This document shows, one piece after another, positions 1-8,004 of a stretch of DNA of 64,000 nt (its first letter is position 1; each line of letters begins with the position of its first letter). A model generated the notes under the pieces. It made no database searches, was not told where the DNA came from, and saw only the letters and a list, made by a program, of their open reading frames with translations. A program made the translations under genes and the position numbers. Where the stretch lies: contig DBFBGR010000015.1 in the NCBI GenBank assembly GCA_048201935.1, positions 88,461-152,460 of the forward strand. Reading direction: 5' to 3'. The stretch is from MGBC124762 sp048201935 (GTDB lineage Bacteria; Bacillota; Clostridia; Oscillospirales; Oscillospiraceae).

Positions 1-848
1 GCGTGGGCGAGGACTACCTAGATATGAAGGGCCTGGAGCTGGCCCAGGGCCGGGGCCTTCAGTTCCTTGACATAGACGCCCGGAAAAACGTCTGCCTGGT
101 GGGGGCCTACATCGCCCAGGAATACTACGGCGGCAACGCTCTGGGCCAGACCATCCGCCTCAACGGCAGCAAGCTCACCATCGTGGGCGTGCTGGCCCAG
201 CAGGAGGACGACATGGACGAGGGCGGCAGCGACGACTGCCTGCTTCTCCCCTACTCCACCGCGTCTCGGCTCTTTGGCGGCGGGCGGATCAACAGCTACA
301 TGATCACCGTCACCAATGAGGACCAGATCTCCGCCGCCCAGGACGTGATCGAGGACGCCCTCTATGAGATCTTCGGCGACTCCAGCTCCTACAACGTAGC
401 CAATATGTCCTCGGTGCTGGAGACCATGAATTCCATGATCGACATGGTCATCATGGTGCTGACCCTCATCGCGGGCATCTCCCTTTTGGTGGGCGGCATC
501 GGCATCATGAACATCATGCTGGTCTCGGTCACCGAGCGCACCCGGGAGATCGGCGTGCGCAAGGCCCTGGGGGCCCGGGAGGGCACGATCCTGCGGCAGT
601 TCGTCATCGAGGCCGCCACCACCTCGGGCCTGGGCGGCGCGCTGGGCATCGCCCTGGGCTACGGCCTGTCCCAGATCGCCAGCGTGGTGGTCAGCTCGCT
701 GATGGAGGCGGACATCACCGTGGCCCCTACCCTCAACGCCGTCTTGATGGCCTCGGGCATCTCCATCGCCATCGGCGTGCTCTTTGGCTTCCTTCCCGCC
801 AAAAAGGCGGCCAAGCTCAACCCAATCGACGCCCTTCGATATGAATAA
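1..848 (+). CDS. ABC transporter permease, MacB/FtsX family (5' end outside the window)
   Basis: This is the C-terminal 281 or so residues of an ABC permease; the reading frame is open at the left edge, so the start lies upstream. The visible part holds the end of an extracytoplasmic MacB-type periplasmic core domain, then an FtsX domain with three hydrophobic segments (about residues 145-175, 206-232 and 245-270). The segment around GGIGIMNIMLVSV followed by TERTREIGVRKALGA is the hallmark loop of the MacB/LolC/FtsX permease family, and the LNPIDALRYE ending is typical too. The family works with a cytoplasmic ATPase in mechanotransmission or export of peptides, antibiotics or lipoproteins; the substrate cannot be told. 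The partner ATPase is presumably upstream. An SLH protein gene follows after 15 bases and is probably cotranscribed. Confidence 0.93.
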   Translation, partial: VGEDYLDMKGLELAQGRGLQFLDIDARKNVCLVGAYIAQEYYGGNALGQTIRLNGSKLTIVGVLAQQEDDMDEGGSDDCLLLPYSTASRLFGGGRINSYMITVTNEDQISAAQDVIEDALYEIFGDSSSYNVANMSSVLETMNSMIDMVIMVLTLIAGISLLVGGIGIMNIMLVSVTERTREIGVRKALGAREGTILRQFVIEAATTSGLGGALGIALGYGLSQIASVVVSSLMEADITVAPTLNAVLMASGISIAIGVLFGFLPAKKAAKLNPIDALRYE

Positions 849-863
849 AGGAGAGATGTGACC

Positions 864-3029
864 ATGAAACGACTGATGGCTCTTTTGCTGGTGTGCTGCC
901 TGGCCCTGACTCCGGCCCTGGCCGCCGCCACCGACGCCGACGTGACCCTGACCCTGCGCGCTTTGGACATCATGGTGGGCGACCAGACCGGCGCGCTGCG
1001 CCTGGACCAGAGCGTCACCCGGGCGGAATTTGCCAAGCTGCTGGTAGCCGCCTCGCCCCAGGCCAATGCCGTGGGCGGCGCCGGCGCGGGCTATTCCCTC
1101 TTCACCGACGTGAAAAGCAGCCACTGGGCCAGCGAGTACATCAAGCTCTGCCTGGACAACGGCTGGATGATCGGCTACACCGACGGCTCCTTCCGGCCCG
1201 ACGACCCCGTCACCCTGGAGGAGGCCTGCACCGCCGCGCTGCGGCTGCTGGGCTACGACAGCCAGAGCCTCTCGGGCTCCTTCCCCGCCGCCCAGCTCAA
1301 CAAGGCCGCGGCGGTGGGATTGCGAGACGGTGTGGACGCCGTCCAGGGTCAGGAGCTGACCCGGGGGCACTGTGCCCGGCTCTTTTATGACCTCCTCAAA
1401 GCGGAGACCGCCCAGGGCCAGCGCTACGCCAACACTCTGGGCTATGCCCTGGACAGCGACGGCGAAGTGGACTATTTGGCTGTGGCCAAGGAGGACCTGG
1501 CCGGACCCTTTGTGTGGTCCGATGGGGCCGCCCTGGACTTCACGCCGACGACGGTCTACCTCAACGACCGCCTGAGCGATGATACCGCTCCCCAGGCGGG
1601 GGAGGTCTGCTACACCAACGCCAAGCTGGGGCTCTTGTGGCGCTATACCGACCAGGTCTTCGGCCAGATCACCGCCCTGGCCCCCACCGTAGGCCGGCCC
1701 GAGAGCGTCAGCGTCGGCGGCAAGAGCTATGTCCTAGCCACTCAGGAGGTGAAGGCCAAGCTGGCCGCTCTGGGGGACAACGCCGTGGGCAGCGTGGCCA
1801 CGCTGTACCTGGGCATGGACGGCGCGGTGGCTGACGTTCAGACTGTCAACGGCCCCTTTGTGGCCTCCGCGGGGACCACGTTGCCCTTCACCCCCCAAAC
1901 GGTCTACCGAAACGGCGCGGTGGCGGCCTCCTCGGGCCTGCTCAGCGGCGACGTTTACTACTATAGCGCCGATTCCGCTACCCTGTGGGTCTACACCGAC
2001 CAGGTCTCCGGCCGCGTGGAGGCCCTGACCCCCAGCGCCCTCTCCCCCACCGCCGTCACCATCTCCGGCCAGAGCTATCCCCTGGGCAACGACGCCCTGA
2101 GCCGCCAGCTCTCCAGCCTCAACGGCAAATGGGTGGACCAGTATGTGACACTGCTGCTGGGCATGGACGGCAGCGTGGTCAGCGTCCTCTCCGGCGAAGC
2201 GGTCAGCGCCGACTACTACGGCGTGGTCCAGTCCGCCCAGAAGGCCGCTGTGGACGGCGCGGTGGAACAGCAGGTCAGCGTCCTGTGTACCGACGGCCGG
2301 ACCCACGTCTTCTCCGTCAGCGCCACCCACGATTGGGAGACAGGAGACCTGGTCCGGGCCACGGTCTCCGGCCAGAGCGCCACGCTGGCAAGCCTCTCCC
2401 CCAGCTCCCTCAGCGGCACGGTGAACAAGGCCGCCACCCGGGTAGACGGCAAGACCTTCGCCGCCGACGTGGGTATTTTGGACACCGCCGAGGACGGCGC
2501 GGCGGTCAGCGTGGACCTTTCCAGTCTGGCCGGGCTGACCCTTTCCAGCGCCAACGTCCGCTTTTACTCCCTGAACGCCGATGGCCAGATCGACCGCCTC
2601 ATCCTCCGAAACGCCACCGGCGCGCTGTGGAGCTACGGCTACGTGACCCAAGTGGACCAACAGGGTAGCGGCATGAACGCCACCACCCGCTACACCGTGC
2701 TCCTGGATGGTCAGAGCCGGACCCTCGCCTCCAGCGGCAAGACCTACCCCGTCACCCAGGCCAGCGGCGCCGCCCTTCGCTTTGCCGCCGACGGCTCTGT
2801 AGCCGCCGTGGAGAGCCTCAAGTCCGTCCGTCTCACCACCTTGGGCAAGACCACCGCCTACACCTCCAGCCAGAGCTTCGCCGTGGCCGAGGAGGTCCAG
2901 GTTTACATCAAGGACGCCTCCGGCGACTACTACGCCGCCGAGCTGGAGGACGTGACCAACGCCGGACTCACCCTCACCGGCTGGTATGACCAGGCGCAAA
3001 AGGAGATCCGGGTCGTTATCGCCCAGTAA
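864..3029 (+). CDS. Secreted S-layer homology (SLH) domain protein
   Basis: A 721-residue exported protein. I place the start at ATG 864 (MKRLMALLLV), about 10 bases after AAAGGAG at 847-853; a GTG at 858 is closer to the Shine-Dalgarno and less likely. Residues 1-22 form a signal peptide ending near ALAAA. Three SLH-like units follow: about 28-70, 80-130 (FTDVKSSHWASEYI, GYTDGSFRPDDPVT) and 135-180; SLH domains bind pyruvylated secondary cell-wall polymers. The rest contains at least two related blocks of about 110 residues, recognised by TVYLNDR/TVYRNGA, LWRYTDQV/LWVYTDQV and LYLGMDGAV/LLLGMDGSV, which I cannot assign to a known family. A strong hairpin terminator follows. The adjacent permease gene may be part of the same operon. 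Confidence 0.9.
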   Translation: MKRLMALLLVCCLALTPALAAATDADVTLTLRALDIMVGDQTGALRLDQSVTRAEFAKLLVAASPQANAVGGAGAGYSLFTDVKSSHWASEYIKLCLDNGWMIGYTDGSFRPDDPVTLEEACTAALRLLGYDSQSLSGSFPAAQLNKAAAVGLRDGVDAVQGQELTRGHCARLFYDLLKAETAQGQRYANTLGYALDSDGEVDYLAVAKEDLAGPFVWSDGAALDFTPTTVYLNDRLSDDTAPQAGEVCYTNAKLGLLWRYTDQVFGQITALAPTVGRPESVSVGGKSYVLATQEVKAKLAALGDNAVGSVATLYLGMDGAVADVQTVNGPFVASAGTTLPFTPQTVYRNGAVAASSGLLSGDVYYYSADSATLWVYTDQVSGRVEALTPSALSPTAVTISGQSYPLGNDALSRQLSSLNGKWVDQYVTLLLGMDGSVVSVLSGEAVSADYYGVVQSAQKAAVDGAVEQQVSVLCTDGRTHVFSVSATHDWETGDLVRATVSGQSATLASLSPSSLSGTVNKAATRVDGKTFAADVGILDTAEDGAAVSVDLSSLAGLTLSSANVRFYSLNADGQIDRLILRNATGALWSYGYVTQVDQQGSGMNATTRYTVLLDGQSRTLASSGKTYPVTQASGAALRFAADGSVAAVESLKSVRLTTLGKTTAYTSSQSFAVAEEVQVYIKDASGDYYAAELEDVTNAGLTLTGWYDQAQKEIRVVIAQ

Positions 3030-3047
3030 ACAGTCCAAAACACAAAA

Positions 3048-3080
3048 ATAACACGGCCCGGATGGGCCGTGTTATTTTTT
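3048..3080. terminator. Bidirectional intrinsic terminator
   Basis: A perfect 12-bp stem (3048-3059 with 3064-3075) with a 4-base loop carries a T-run on both strands. It can stop transcription of the SLH gene on the plus strand and of the tRNA cluster on the minus strand. Confidence 0.85.
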
Positions 3081-3081
3081 A

Positions 3082-3213
3082 TGGAGGCGACACCCAGAAG
3101 TCGGCTGCGCCGACATCAAGCGGCTCTAAGCGGCCACGGGCCGCTAAGACCCGCTAGATCGAACTGGGATGGAGCTTTTGCAAAGCTCTGCCTTACCACT
3201 TGGCTATGTCGCC
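3082..3213 (-). pseudogene. Interrupted tRNA-Cys(GCA) copy with a 58-nt insertion in the T-arm
   Basis: On the minus strand the first 50 or so bases (acceptor 5' strand, D-arm, anticodon stem, GCA anticodon) match the intact tRNA-Cys at 3298-3371 almost perfectly, and the last 20 or so bases (T-arm 3' strand, acceptor 3' strand, TCCA) match too. Between them, inside the T-loop/T-stem, lies extra sequence (about plus-strand 3099-3159), giving 132 nt instead of 74. The insert can form two hairpins (GTCGG/CCGAC and AGCGGCC/GGCCGCT). No known tRNA intron class fits this position and size, so I call it a pseudogene; splicing is not excluded. Confidence 0.75.
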
Positions 3214-3228
3214 ATATGAAATTGTATC

Positions 3229-3263
3229 GCAGGGACGACGCCCAGAAGTCTGGGTGCGCCGAC
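3229..3263 (-). repeat. Partial repeat of the tRNA-Cys 3' end and insert boundary
   Basis: The minus-strand segment reads GTCGGCGCACCCAGACTTCT followed by GGGCGTCG. It closely resembles the insert-to-3'-end junction of the interrupted tRNA-Cys (GTCGGCGCAGCCGACTTCTG followed by GGTGTCG). It looks like a decayed piece of a further tRNA-Cys copy left by tandem duplication. Confidence 0.45.
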
Positions 3264-3264
3264 G

Positions 3265-3296
3265 AAAAAACACGGCCCACAGGGCCGTGTTTTTTT
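3265..3296. terminator. Intrinsic terminator downstream of tRNA-Cys
   Basis: An 8-bp GC-rich stem (CACGGCCC/GGGCCGTG, loop ACA) is flanked by A and T runs on both sides, so it works on either strand. It is nearly a copy of the terminator at 3048-3080, which suggests that tRNA-Cys and its terminator were duplicated as one unit. Confidence 0.75.
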
Positions 3297-3297
3297 A

Positions 3298-3371
3298 TGG
3301 AGGCGACACCCAGACTCGAACTGGGGGTGGAGCTTTTGCAGAGCTCTGCCTTACCACTTGGCTATGTCGCC
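3298..3371 (-). tRNA. tRNA-Cys (anticodon GCA)
   Basis: A 74-nt cloverleaf with encoded CCA. The acceptor stem is GGCGACA/TGTCGCC, the D-arm GCCAAGTGGTAAGGC, and the anticodon stem GAGCT/AGCTC with loop CTGCAAA, so the anticodon is GCA. The T-arm carries TTCGA. It is the last intact gene of the minus-strand tRNA cluster. Confidence 0.97.
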
Positions 3372-3406
3372 GCATTCAAAGTCTATGCGGGAGTTACATG
3401 GATGTT

Positions 3407-3451
3407 TCCATTTTTTATCACAACGGCTAAGCCGTTGTGATAAAAAATGGA
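3407..3451. repeat. 45-bp perfect palindrome between tRNA-Gly and tRNA-Cys
   Basis: Two 21-bp arms pair perfectly around a 3-base TAA loop. The tRNA-proximal arm includes the encoded CCA of tRNA-Gly and the T/A-run next to it. On the minus strand the T-run lies on the 5' side of the stem, so it is not a standard terminator; it may be a processing hairpin or a small palindromic element. Confidence 0.7.
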
Positions 3452-3523
3452 GCGGGTGACGAGGCTCGAACTCGCTACCTCCACCTTGGCAAGGTGGCGC
3501 TCTACCAGATGAGCTACACCCGC
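3448..3523 (-). tRNA. tRNA-Gly (anticodon GCC)
   Basis: A 76-nt cloverleaf with encoded CCA. The acceptor stem is GCGGGTG/CACCCGC, and the anticodon stem CCACC/GGTGG holds the loop TTGCCAA, so the anticodon is GCC. The T-arm carries GTTCGAGCC. Confidence 0.97.
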
Positions 3524-3557
3524 GTAATGCCGCTCGTGACGGCCCGCTAGGGGGAAA

Positions 3558-3594
3558 CTGCGTTGGATGGGCTGACCCACCCAACGCAGTTTTG
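3558..3594. other. Hairpin between tRNA-Phe and tRNA-Gly
   Basis: AACTGCGTTGG and CCAACGCAGTT pair across a short loop region. It sits in the spacer of the tRNA transcript and has no good T-run on the minus strand, so it is more likely a processing hairpin than a terminator. Confidence 0.4.
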
Positions 3595-3595
3595 T

Positions 3596-3671
<76 letters not shown>

Positions 3672-3674
3672 AAA

Positions 3675-3751
<77 letters not shown>

Positions 3752-3754
3752 ATC

Positions 3755-3831
3755 TGGTGGGAACAACAGGGCTCGAACCTGTGACCTCATGCTTGTAAGG
3801 CACGCGCTCTAGCCAGCTGAGCTATGCTCCC
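3755..3831 (-). tRNA. tRNA-Val (anticodon TAC)
   Basis: A 77-nt cloverleaf with encoded CCA. The anticodon loop CTTACAA gives anticodon TAC. It is the first gene of the minus-strand cluster, 3 bases from tRNA-Asp. Confidence 0.97.
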
Positions 3832-3914
3832 CTGTTGCGTCGTCATTCAAACGGCGTTTGCTATTATACTAAATCCCCCGGTCCTTGTCAACACCTTTTC
3901 CAAACTTTCCTGGC

Positions 3915-3952
3915 AAAAAATCACCGGGAGACCAGACCTGGTCTCCCGGTGA
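3915..3952 (-). terminator. Terminator of the nucleoside ABC operon
   Basis: A 14-bp stem (3921-3934 with 3939-3952) is followed on the minus strand by six T residues. It lies just beyond the stop codon of the last permease gene. Confidence 0.85.
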
Positions 3953-3964
3953 TAACGGCGGTTT

Positions 3965-4993
3965 TTACCGCAGGGCCTTGTCGTAGGGCTGGCCCTCGGC
4001 CTTGGGCGCCCGGGACTTCTTGGAGGTGAAGGCCAGGACGATGAGGGTGATGAGGTAGGGCAGCATGCGGTAGATGTGGCTGCTGACGCCCAGGGTAGCC
4101 AGCCAGTAGACCCCGTCGCCGTTGATGTCCAGGCTGGTGTAGGAGGCGGCGATGCACTTGAACACGCCGAAGATCAGCGAGGCCCCCGCGATATTCAGCG
4201 GCTTCCAGTTGCCAAAGATCATCACCGCCAGGGCCAGGAAGCCAAAGCCCGCCACCTCGCCGGTGGAGGCGCAGTTGGCGGTGGTCAGGGCGTAGACGAA
4301 GCCGCCCAGGCCGGCCAGCGCGCCGGAGATGGTGGTACCGGCGTAGCGCATCTTGTAGACGTTGATGCCCAGGGAGTCGGCGGCCTGGGGATTCTCGCCG
4401 CAGGAGCGCAGCCGCAGGCCGAAGCGGGTCTTATAGAGCAGGATGGACAGCACCACGAAGAGCAAAATGCACACATAGGTGGCCAGATAGCTCTTGTTCA
4501 CAAAGGTCTCCCACAAAAACCCGCCCTTTTCGGTGCGGCCCATGCCGAAGAGGCTGTTTTTCAGCATGAACCAGCTGGGCGCGTCGCCCTCGATGAGCAG
4601 GGTGTTCTGCCCGGCGATGATGCGGATGAGGAAGAGGACCAGGGCCGGGGCGATGAGGTTCAGTGCGGTGCCGCCAATGGTCTGGTCGGCCTTCAGGTTG
4701 ATGGAGGCGAAGGACAGCAGCAACGAGAAGATGGCCCCCATGACAGCGGCCACCAGCATCCCCAGCAGCTCGTAGCCCTGCAAAAGCACCCAGTTGCCGC
4801 TGGCCTTGGCCTCGGCAAAGACGGGAAGGGTCTGGGTCAGGCGGATGAAGAGCACCCCGGCAAAGGCGCCGAAGATCATGATGCCCTCCAGGGCCAGGTT
4901 GATGATGCCGCTTCGCTCAGCAAAGACGCCGGCCAGGGCCACCAACATCAGCGGCACGGCGTAGCGAAGGGTCTGTTGGATCAAAAACGTCAT
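3965..4993 (-). CDS. Nucleoside ABC transporter permease (NupQ-like, BPD_transp_2 family)
   Basis: A 342-residue inner-membrane permease with roughly nine hydrophobic segments from residue 7 (QTLRYAVPLMLVALAGVFAE) to about 325. The motif ERSGIINLALEGIMIFGAF near residue 26 is characteristic of the second permease of BMP-family nucleoside importers (NupQ/YufQ). GLRLRSCGENPQAADSLGI near 195 is the cytoplasmic EAA-like coupling loop. It overlaps the preceding permease gene by 4 bases (ATGA) and ends the operon before a strong terminator. By family knowledge the two permeases form a heterodimer with the double-headed ATPase and take up purine or other nucleosides; the exact substrate is inferred. 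Confidence 0.92.
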   Translation of the reverse strand: MTFLIQQTLRYAVPLMLVALAGVFAERSGIINLALEGIMIFGAFAGVLFIRLTQTLPVFAEAKASGNWVLLQGYELLGMLVAAVMGAIFSLLLSFASINLKADQTIGGTALNLIAPALVLFLIRIIAGQNTLLIEGDAPSWFMLKNSLFGMGRTEKGGFLWETFVNKSYLATYVCILLFVVLSILLYKTRFGLRLRSCGENPQAADSLGINVYKMRYAGTTISGALAGLGGFVYALTTANCASTGEVAGFGFLALAVMIFGNWKPLNIAGASLIFGVFKCIAASYTSLDINGDGVYWLATLGVSSHIYRMLPYLITLIVLAFTSKKSRAPKAEGQPYDKALR

Positions 4994-6327
4994 TTCCCCT
5001 CGCCTCCTTTCTCCTCTCCGGCGGGAACCGGTTCAGCGGGCGGTATGGGCACCGCGGGCGCGGTCTCGCCCTTGGCCTCCTTGCGCTTCTTCCCCCGTCC
5101 GCTGAGGGCCATCTTGATGACCAGAGAGAAGGCGGAGAGGTAGACGATGACGGCGATGATCACGTCGGAAATGTACTCGTTATAGGCCGTCAGATTGCGC
5201 ATTTGCAGGCCCACGATGTTCAGCATGGACATAAAGCAGCCGGTGAGGATGGTGCCGATGGGGTTGCACGCCGCCAACAGGGCCACGGGGATGCCGTTGA
5301 AGCCGATGGCGGGCAGGGTCTGATAGGCCGACTGCCAGTAGAACTCGGTGTTGCCCGAGAGATAATAGAGCGAGGCCGCCGCGCCGGAGAGAGCCCCGGC
5401 GATGGCCATGGACAGCACGATGTTGCGCTTATCGTTGATGCCCGCGTAGCGCGAGGCGTGGCGGTTGGCCCCGCAGGCCTTGAGCTGGTAGCCCAGGGTG
5501 GTCTTGGTCATCAGGACATAGACCCCCACGGCGATGAGGATGGCGATGAGGATGCCGCCGTTGATCTGAGAGCCGGGGAAGAGCTTGTCCAGGCCCATCT
5601 TGGCCGTGGCCACCCCCGCGCCGTCGGCGTAGGTCCAGGCCGTCCCCGCGCCGTCCACATAGGCCACCTTGTCCGCCGCCCCGGCCTCCATCAGACCGAA
5701 GGTGGTCTTGTAGATGTAGCCGGTCTTGGTGGTCTCCATGGTGTTGCAGAAGCGGCTGTTGTCAAAGATGGCGGTGACGATGTTGCCCGCGATCCAGTTG
5801 GTCATGATACAGGCCAACACCTCGTTGATGTTCAAAAAGGCCTTGACGAGGCCGGGGATACAGCCCCACAGCGCACCGGCCAGCACGCCGCCCAGGAAGG
5901 CCAGCAGCCAGATCACCGGTCCGGGCAGGCTCCCGGCGGGGATAGTCAGGGCGATGACCAGCGTGGAGGCCGTGCCCATGAGGTACTGGCCCGGCGCGCC
6001 GATGTTGAAGAGGCCCGTCTTGTACGCCACACCCACCGAAAGGCCCGTCAAGATCAGCGGCGTGGCCCGGAAGAGCATATTGCCGATGCTGACGGAGTTG
6101 AAGCCGAAGGTCAGCGCGCCGGCGTTGTCCCGACCGGTGGAGAAGATGCCCAAAAACAGCAGCCGAATGCCGTCCCACGCGCCGGAGAGGCCCAGCGACG
6201 GCGTTACAAGACCCATGATGAGCACCAGCACGCTGCCCGCCAGCAGACCGATGAGGATGGAGATCAGCGAGGCCAGCACGCTCTTGGTGCCGTCCTTGTT
6301 CCAAAGGGTCCTCACTTTATCGTTCAT
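4990..6327 (-). CDS. Nucleoside ABC transporter permease (NupP-like, BPD_transp_2 family)
   Basis: A 445-residue membrane protein, first permease of the importer. The N-terminus (about residues 15-40) is a membrane helix; the core contains FRATPLILTGLSVGVAYKTG (residues 87-106) followed by LFNIGAPGQYLMG, the family's signature, and GYQLKACGANRHASRYAGI as coupling loop near 280-300. An inserted extracytoplasmic stretch rich in A, G and D lies at about 205-240. The last 35 residues are a charged, proline-rich cytoplasmic tail (KKRKEAKGE... PIPPAEPVPAGEEKGGEGK), unusual for this family. ATGA overlaps join it to the ATPase upstream and the second permease downstream. Confidence 0.92.
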   Translation of the reverse strand: MNDKVRTLWNKDGTKSVLASLISILIGLLAGSVLVLIMGLVTPSLGLSGAWDGIRLLFLGIFSTGRDNAGALTFGFNSVSIGNMLFRATPLILTGLSVGVAYKTGLFNIGAPGQYLMGTASTLVIALTIPAGSLPGPVIWLLAFLGGVLAGALWGCIPGLVKAFLNINEVLACIMTNWIAGNIVTAIFDNSRFCNTMETTKTGYIYKTTFGLMEAGAADKVAYVDGAGTAWTYADGAGVATAKMGLDKLFPGSQINGGILIAILIAVGVYVLMTKTTLGYQLKACGANRHASRYAGINDKRNIVLSMAIAGALSGAAASLYYLSGNTEFYWQSAYQTLPAIGFNGIPVALLAACNPIGTILTGCFMSMLNIVGLQMRNLTAYNEYISDVIIAVIVYLSAFSLVIKMALSGRGKKRKEAKGETAPAVPIPPAEPVPAGEEKGGEGK

Positions 6328-7874
6328 GCCCGCGCCGCCTCCTCTCTGTCCGCCCGCTTGGCCCCGGCCATATAGAGGCCCAGCTCCTGGACGGTGGTCT
6401 CCTTGGGGTCAAGCTCGGCCACGATCTCGCCCTCGTACATGACCAAAATGCGGTCGGACAGGCTCATGACCTCGTCCAGCTCCAAGGATACCAGCAAGAT
6501 GCCCTTGCCCTGATCCCGCTGGTGGACCAGTTGGCTGTGGATGTACTCGATGGCGCCCACGTCCAAGCCACGGGTGGGCTGGACGGCCACCACCAGGGGC
6601 TTGTCCCGGTCCAGCTCCCGGGCGATGATGGCCTTTTGCTGGTTGCCGCCGGACATGGACCGGGCCGGGGTCACCGGCCCCTGGCCCGAGCGGACATCGA
6701 ACTGCTCGATGAGGGCCTCGGCATAGGCCCGAACGGCCCGCTGGTCGATGAAGCCCGCCTTTTGGAAGCGTTTTTCCCGAAAGCGCTGGAGGACCAGGTT
6801 CTGCTCCAGGGTGAAGTCCAACACCAAGCCGTGCTTGTGGCGGTCCTCGGGGATGTGGCTCATGTTCTCGCCCCGGTGGCGGATGGAGGCGTGGCCGATG
6901 CTCTTGCCCTGCAGGGTCAGCGTGCCGCTGGCCTTGTCAAGGCCCGTCAAGCCGTGGACGAACTCGGTCTGGCCGTTGCCGTCAATGCCCGCGATGCAGA
7001 CGATCTCCCCGGCACGGACCTGGAAGGACACATCGTGGACCGCGTCCTTTTTGTGCCCGCCCTTGGCGGCGACGCTGAAGTGGGACACATCCAAGATCAC
7101 CTCGCCGGGCTGGGCGGGGGCCTTGTTGACCTCCAACTGCACCGGACGGCCCACCATCATGTTGGACAAGGACTGCTTGTCGGTGTCCTTGGTGTCCACG
7201 GTGCCGATGTACTTGCCCTTGCGCAGCACCGTGACCCGGTCGGCCACCGCCATGATCTCATTGAGCTTGTGGGAGATGAAGAGGATGGACTTACCCTCCC
7301 GGGCGAACTCCTTCATGGTGGCCATCAGCTCGTCGATCTCCTGGGGAGTCAGCACGGCGGTGGGCTCATCGAAGATGAGGATCTCGTTGTCCCGGTAGAG
7401 CATCTTCAAGATCTCTACCCGCTGCTGCATGCCCACGGTGATGTCCTCCACCTTGGCGTCCAGGTCCACCTTGAGGCCGTAGCGCTCGGAGAGGGCCTCC
7501 ACCTTTTTCCGGGCCTCCTTTTTGCTCAAAAAGCCCAGCTTGGTGGTCTCCGCGCCCAGGATGATGTTGTCCAGCACGGTGAAGACCTCGATGAGCTTGA
7601 AGTGCTGGTGGACCATGCCGATGCCCAGGGCGGTGGCGTCGTTGGGGTCGTGGATGCGCACCACCTCGCCGTTTTTGCGGATCTCTCCCTTCTCCGGCTG
7701 GTAGAGGCCGAAGAGGACGCTCATCAGCGTGGACTTGCCCGCGCCGTTCTCACCCAGCAGCGCGTGGATCTCGCCACGGCGCAGCTGGAGGGTGATGTCG
7801 TCGTTGGCGATGATGCCGGGGAATTCCTTGGTAATGTGGAGCATCTCGATGATGTTTTCCGCTTGCTGGGCCAT
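6324..7874 (-). CDS. Nucleoside ABC transporter, double ATP-binding subunit (NupO-like)
   Basis: A cytoplasmic ATPase of 516 residues with two nucleotide-binding domains. I choose ATG 7874 (MAQQAENIIEM) because AGGAAGG lies about 11 bases upstream; an in-frame GTG at 7886 overlaps the Shine-Dalgarno. The first Walker A, GENGAGKST, is at about residues 41-49, with Walker B LIFDEPTAVLTP. The second domain has a degenerate P-loop (GIDGNGQTE) but a good signature SGGNQQK, exactly as in RbsA/YufO-type ATPases. The gene lies between the BMP lipoprotein gene and the two permease genes and powers nucleoside uptake. A terminator at 7962-7987 separates it from the lipoprotein gene, so it probably depends on read-through. 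Confidence 0.94.
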   Translation of the reverse strand: MAQQAENIIEMLHITKEFPGIIANDDITLQLRRGEIHALLGENGAGKSTLMSVLFGLYQPEKGEIRKNGEVVRIHDPNDATALGIGMVHQHFKLIEVFTVLDNIILGAETTKLGFLSKKEARKKVEALSERYGLKVDLDAKVEDITVGMQQRVEILKMLYRDNEILIFDEPTAVLTPQEIDELMATMKEFAREGKSILFISHKLNEIMAVADRVTVLRKGKYIGTVDTKDTDKQSLSNMMVGRPVQLEVNKAPAQPGEVILDVSHFSVAAKGGHKKDAVHDVSFQVRAGEIVCIAGIDGNGQTEFVHGLTGLDKASGTLTLQGKSIGHASIRHRGENMSHIPEDRHKHGLVLDFTLEQNLVLQRFREKRFQKAGFIDQRAVRAYAEALIEQFDVRSGQGPVTPARSMSGGNQQKAIIARELDRDKPLVVAVQPTRGLDVGAIEYIHSQLVHQRDQGKGILLVSLELDEVMSLSDRILVMYEGEIVAELDPKETTVQELGLYMAGAKRADREEAARA

Positions 7875-7951
7875 ACGCACCCCCACCTTCCTGGTTTGGT
7901 AATTTAATTATAGTGGCTCCACGGTAGAATTGCAAGAATTTTACGGGAAAT

Positions 7952-7987
7952 GGCAAAAAAAGAGAGGGACGCTTTCGCGTCCCTCTC
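7952..7987 (-). terminator. Intercistronic terminator or attenuating hairpin after the BMP lipoprotein gene
   Basis: A 10-bp stem (GAGAGGGACG/CGTCCCTCTC, 7962-7987) is followed on the minus strand by a T-run. It lies between the abundant binding protein and the less needed ATPase, so partial read-through would set their ratio. Confidence 0.8.
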
Positions 7988-8004
7988 CCGAGCTTGCGGG
8001 GAAA

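Noticed and set aside
3082..3213. Group I intron or archaeal-type intron in tRNA-Cys
   Set aside because: The insert is far too short for a group I intron and lies in the T-arm; no bulge-helix-bulge motif was found.
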